From Bacillota bacterium (GTDB lineage Bacteria > Bacillota > Clostridia > Lachnospirales > Lachnospiraceae): DNA of 33,070 nt. Each line of letters starts with the position of its first letter. Position 1 is the stretch's first letter. A model generated the notes under the pieces. The model did not search any database, had not been told where the DNA came from, and was given only the letters and a program-made list of their open reading frames with translations. Positions 30,806 to 33,070 of the stretch are shown in pieces. The stretch spans positions 1 to 33,070 of the forward strand of contig JAEZKU010000037.1 of NCBI GenBank assembly GCA_023436065.1. Direction: 5' to 3'. The translations under genes and the position numbers were made by a program.

Positions 30806-31846
30806 ATGAAATTAAGAATTAATCTTACGGGTATTTTAACGATGTTTCTTCTGTGTTGCTTTTTAACCGGGTGCCAGAAAGAGGTGAGTGGATCCACTCA
30901 GACAGGAGAGATAACAGTGAACTCTGATGTAACAGTAAATCCTACGGTTACTGAGGCATGCCAGCTTGATTCTGAGGGTAGTGATGTAAAAGCCGATTCA
31001 GCCATTGACAAGTCCGAAACTGGGGATGATGCAATGAATACTGAGAGATCTTGGAAGCCGATTAAGGAAATAAAACCATCTGAAAAAAAGCTTAAAAACA
31101 GATACGCCGGATTTCTTAATGATAAATTCGGCATATCAACTTACCAATATGGAATACTTTCTTATACTGTTGATGGCGGAGAAACCTGGACCCGCGGTAC
31201 TAACCAATCAGACTGCATCGCCGGTTTAGAAATTATGGATGAGAAAAATGCGATCATATCCGCGAATTATTCCGAAGTCAGGGTTTCGAATGACGGGGGT
31301 GTTAAATGGAATAAAATGCCCAATTTTGGTGATATGAAAAATGAACATTGCAGGTACTTAAGTTTTATTGATCCGAATACCGGATGGATTGCCAACAGAA
31401 AAGAAATTGGTTATACAACAGATGGGGGACAGACCTGGGAGAGTATTAATGTCCCACAGAATCTAAGTGATATTGGTGCAATTTGGTTAAGCAGCAAAAC
31501 AGAGGGTTATATATTAAGCACTGACGATAAGCTCTACAGAACCACAGATGCAGGCAAGACGTGGTCGGAAAAGGAATTAGGTTTAGGAGGCGCGTGGCTC
31601 TTGGTTTGCCCTGCAGCAACCTTACATGTGAATGATCAGAAAAATTTTCAGGTTGTTGCATATCATGAGAGCGAAAACAAGAAAGGATATTACTATTATA
31701 GCACTGTAGATGGGGGTGACTCTTGGGAGGAGGAACTGGTTGTAGAGGGTAATCCTGGGTACATTTATTTAAACCGTGAAGGTACACTGATGACTATCTC
31801 CGACGATGGTGGTAAAATAATACGAGTATTTCAATATGTAAAGTAA
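30806..31846 (+). CDS. Asp-box (YCF48-like) beta-propeller lipoprotein
   Basis: 346 residues. A signal peptide ends in lipobox LTGC, so Cys23 is lipidated and the protein sits on the outer face of the membrane. A Ser/Thr/Asp/Val-rich linker (24-80) leads to a repeat domain with five Asp-boxes: TVDGGETW (121-128), SNDGGVKW (161-168), TTDGGQTW (204-211), TTDAGKTW (246-253) and TVDGGDSW (300-307), spaced 40-55 residues. These are hairpin turns of sialidase/YCF48-type propeller blades. Sialidase catalytic residues (FRIP-type motif) are not seen, so binding or assembly rather than hydrolysis is likely. The AAGGAGGG ribosome binding site lies inside a hairpin. Function unknown. Confidence 0.88.
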   Translation: MKLRINLTGILTMFLLCCFLTGCQKEVSGSTQTGEITVNSDVTVNPTVTEACQLDSEGSDVKADSAIDKSETGDDAMNTERSWKPIKEIKPSEKKLKNRYAGFLNDKFGISTYQYGILSYTVDGGETWTRGTNQSDCIAGLEIMDEKNAIISANYSEVRVSNDGGVKWNKMPNFGDMKNEHCRYLSFIDPNTGWIANRKEIGYTTDGGQTWESINVPQNLSDIGAIWLSSKTEGYILSTDDKLYRTTDAGKTWSEKELGLGGAWLLVCPAATLHVNDQKNFQVVAYHESENKKGYYYYSTVDGGDSWEEELVVEGNPGYIYLNREGTLMTISDDGGKIIRVFQYVK

Positions 31847-31879
31847 AATAAATGTAATAGCCGTGGGGGTATTGAAAAT

Positions 31880-31928
31880 CATTATATTAAAAAAGGAGGC
31901 TGAATGAAAATTTTCATTCAGCCTCCTT
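31880..31928. terminator. Bidirectional terminator, perfect 36-bp palindrome
   Basis: 31893-31928 is a perfect palindrome, AAGGAGGCTGAATGAAAA followed by its exact complement. On the minus strand TTTTAATATAAT follows, fitting termination of the NUDIX gene. On the plus strand the run is poor, but the lipoprotein gene ends 46 bp before it and probably shares it. Confidence 0.8.
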
Positions 31929-31938
31929 AGATAATTTG

Positions 31939-32391
31939 TCAGAAATATTTCTTATTGCCCCATAGGTTACTTTTTTTTAAATCCATGTATTCATTATAAG
32001 CCCGCTCTAAAATCTGCTTTTCATTGGCGAACTTCAGCATATGATAAGCCTCATGGAATTTGTAGTAGCCGGAGTCCATAAAAAACTCTTCTCTTTGTGG
32101 TTTGCTGTAATAACTATCAGACATCATTAAGTACCAATGAACATCCTTTAATACTGTATTTTGTGGCGTGCTGAAAGAATATTGGCTTTTCCCGATGTAC
32201 TTAATGATCGAAGCATTCGTTCCTGCTTCCTCCATAACCTCGCGGATCGCGGTTTCTTTATATTCTTCCCCTTCTTCAACGGTTCCTTTCGGTAGCACCC
32301 ACCCTTCATATTTATTCTTATAATTTTTATACAGTAATAAAATCTTTCCTCTGAATATAACTACACCACCACAGCTCGTTGCTTCTACCAT
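31939..32391 (-). CDS. NUDIX hydrolase
   Basis: Hydrolyses a nucleoside diphosphate linked to another group; substrate unknown. 150 residues with a complete Nudix box at 36-58 (Gly36, Glu42, Arg50, Glu51, Glu54, Glu55, Gly57; GTVEEGEEYKETAIRE is its first part), preceded by EGWVLPKG. The ATG at 32389-32391 has a strong AGGAGG site seven bases upstream; the longer frame to 32454 is rejected. Preceded by its own promoter and followed by a perfect terminator, so it is a single-gene unit. Candidates include Ap4A-type or house-cleaning hydrolases. Confidence 0.92.
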   Translation of the reverse strand: MVEATSCGGVVIFRGKILLLYKNYKNKYEGWVLPKGTVEEGEEYKETAIREVMEEAGTNASIIKYIGKSQYSFSTPQNTVLKDVHWYLMMSDSYYSKPQREEFFMDSGYYKFHEAYHMLKFANEKQILERAYNEYMDLKKSNLWGNKKYF

Positions 32392-32435
32392 CGCAATGCC
32401 TCCTGCTCTTTGGTGTACCATCTTATCTAGTAAGA

Positions 32436-32464
32436 AGTATACAACAATGTGCACAACTTTTCAA
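32436..32464 (-). promoter_or_regulatory. Promoter of the NUDIX hydrolase gene
   Basis: On the minus strand: -35 TTGAAA (32459-32464), exact 17-bp spacer, -10 TATACT (32436-32441), 45 bp before the ATG. Confidence 0.7.
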
Positions 32465-32557
32465 CCTAAAATTATTTAAATGCTACAAAAAGTACAAATT
32501 ACACATTGCAAAGTTATGCTGTGAGACAAAAAGCAAAAGTAGTATCAAAATAATAAA

Positions 32558-33070
32558 CTATTTCAGATATTCCTTGAATATTTTTCTTGCGATGGGGACC
32601 GCGTATTCGCTGCCGGTTCCGACATTCTCTACAATAATGCTTACTACAACTTCCGTGTCTTCATATGGAACAAATCCGACGAACCAAGAATGGGCTTTGC
32701 CGGCAGAGTTATCCGCTGATCCGGTCTTACCGACTATCTCTGCTTTGAGATCTTTAAGCTTTGTAGCCGTTCCGTCTGTGACAACAAGTCTCATTGCTTT
32801 CGTCAGATAATCCGCTTCCTCGCCACTCATCATCCTGCCAATCGTCTGAGGGGAATTTTTCTTAACCATAGCTCCTTCCGCATTCTCAATGTGGTCGACG
32901 ACATAGGGCTTCATCATCACTCCCCCATTCGCAACTGCAGCCGTAATCATAGCATTATGCAGGGGTGAGATCAGAGTGTTCCCCTGACCGATGGCTGTCT
33001 GCATGGCTTCCTGAGTTCCCGACTGTCCCTTCTTCAGGGTAAAGCTGCTGACACTGCTTGCCATATTCAC
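32558..33070 (-). CDS. Penicillin-binding protein transpeptidase domain (3' part, cut by window)
   Basis: The last 170 residues of a larger protein whose start lies beyond the window. It has the C-terminal half of a penicillin-binding transpeptidase: TAIGQGNTLISPLHNA, MITAAVANGGVMMKPYVV, the KTG active-site triad in VGKTGSADNS, and the following WFVGFVPYEDTEVVVSIIVE. The SxxK and SxN motifs would lie upstream, outside the window. The style fits a class B enzyme (PBP2/SpoVD/FtsI or PbpA-like) acting in the cell wall outside the membrane. The stop is followed by no obvious terminator before the NUDIX promoter. Confidence 0.92.
   Translation of the reverse strand: MNMASSVSSFTLKKGQSGTQEAMQTAIGQGNTLISPLHNAMITAAVANGGVMMKPYVVDHIENAEGAMVKKNSPQTIGRMMSGEEADYLTKAMRLVVTDGTATKLKDLKAEIVGKTGSADNSAGKAHSWFVGFVPYEDTEVVVSIIVENVGTGSEYAVPIARKIFKEYLK

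Overview
The window looks like chromosomal DNA of a low-GC, spore-forming clostridium, most likely Lachnospiraceae (clostridial cluster XIVa). This rests on a SigK-type sporulation sigma factor, strong AGGAGG-type ribosome binding sites, and the gene order trhP-trmR-mltG-rnj-fur-DUF1292-ruvX-ireB. The species cannot be named from sequence alone. Almost all protein genes lie on the minus strand, so the layout is best read from high to low coordinates.

Layout. (1) 146-5076: a maltodextrin operon of lipoprotein binding protein, two permeases and 4-alpha-glucanotransferase. Its single strong promoter is followed at once by three abutting 12-bp LacI-type half-palindromes. No ATPase gene is present, so a shared MsmK/MalK-type ATPase is presumably encoded elsewhere. 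(2) 5183-6202: SigK without a pro-sequence, its terminator, and a 27-bp tandem array of small hairpins. (3) 6172-13749: a conserved housekeeping block covering U34 tRNA hydroxylation and methylation (trhP, trmR), a shortened MltG-like protein, RNase J, a Fur-family repressor, DUF1292, RuvX, IreB and MtaB. (4) 13865-16726: an HPr-like protein lacking the catalytic histidine (+ strand), convergent with an iscS-thiI sulfur transfer operon. (5) 16734-20782: an M23 peptidase, an LCP-family protein and a PepD dipeptidase. (6) 21001-23593: a WalJ-like metallo-hydrolase, an ACT protein and a UPF0210 protein in one operon. (7) 23684-25059: a dicarboxylate/amino-acid:cation symporter. (8) 25133-25344: an intergenic 165-bp near-perfect hairpin element. 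(9) 25387-29160: an operon of zinc-finger membrane protein, DNA polymerase I and CoaE. (10) 29276-29457: tRNA-Leu(CAA). (11) 29647-31928: a plus-strand, AT-richer segment with an AraC regulator and an Asp-box (YCF48-like) lipoprotein whose ribosome binding site is built into a terminator-like hairpin. (12) 31880-33070: a NUDIX hydrolase and the 3' end of a penicillin-binding protein.

How the genes work together. Several act on tRNA: trhP and trmR at U34, mtaB at A37, thiI with a cysteine desulfurase at s4U8 or thiazole. A second group concerns the envelope (IreB, the MltG-like protein, M23, LCP, WalJ-like, PBP). The protein content is largely conserved core. I do not see a clear new multi-gene system such as a defence island, CRISPR array or prophage. 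The least explained signals are non-coding: the 165-bp hairpin at 25157-25321, the 27-bp hairpin array at 6050-6202, the operator triplet at 5006-5041 and the leader hairpin at 30760-30803. The H-to-D HPr-like protein and the AraC/Asp-box lipoprotein pair are the most interesting genes. Start codons were moved from the longest possible reading frame wherever a ribosome binding site or the family's N-terminus favoured another start; such cases are stated.
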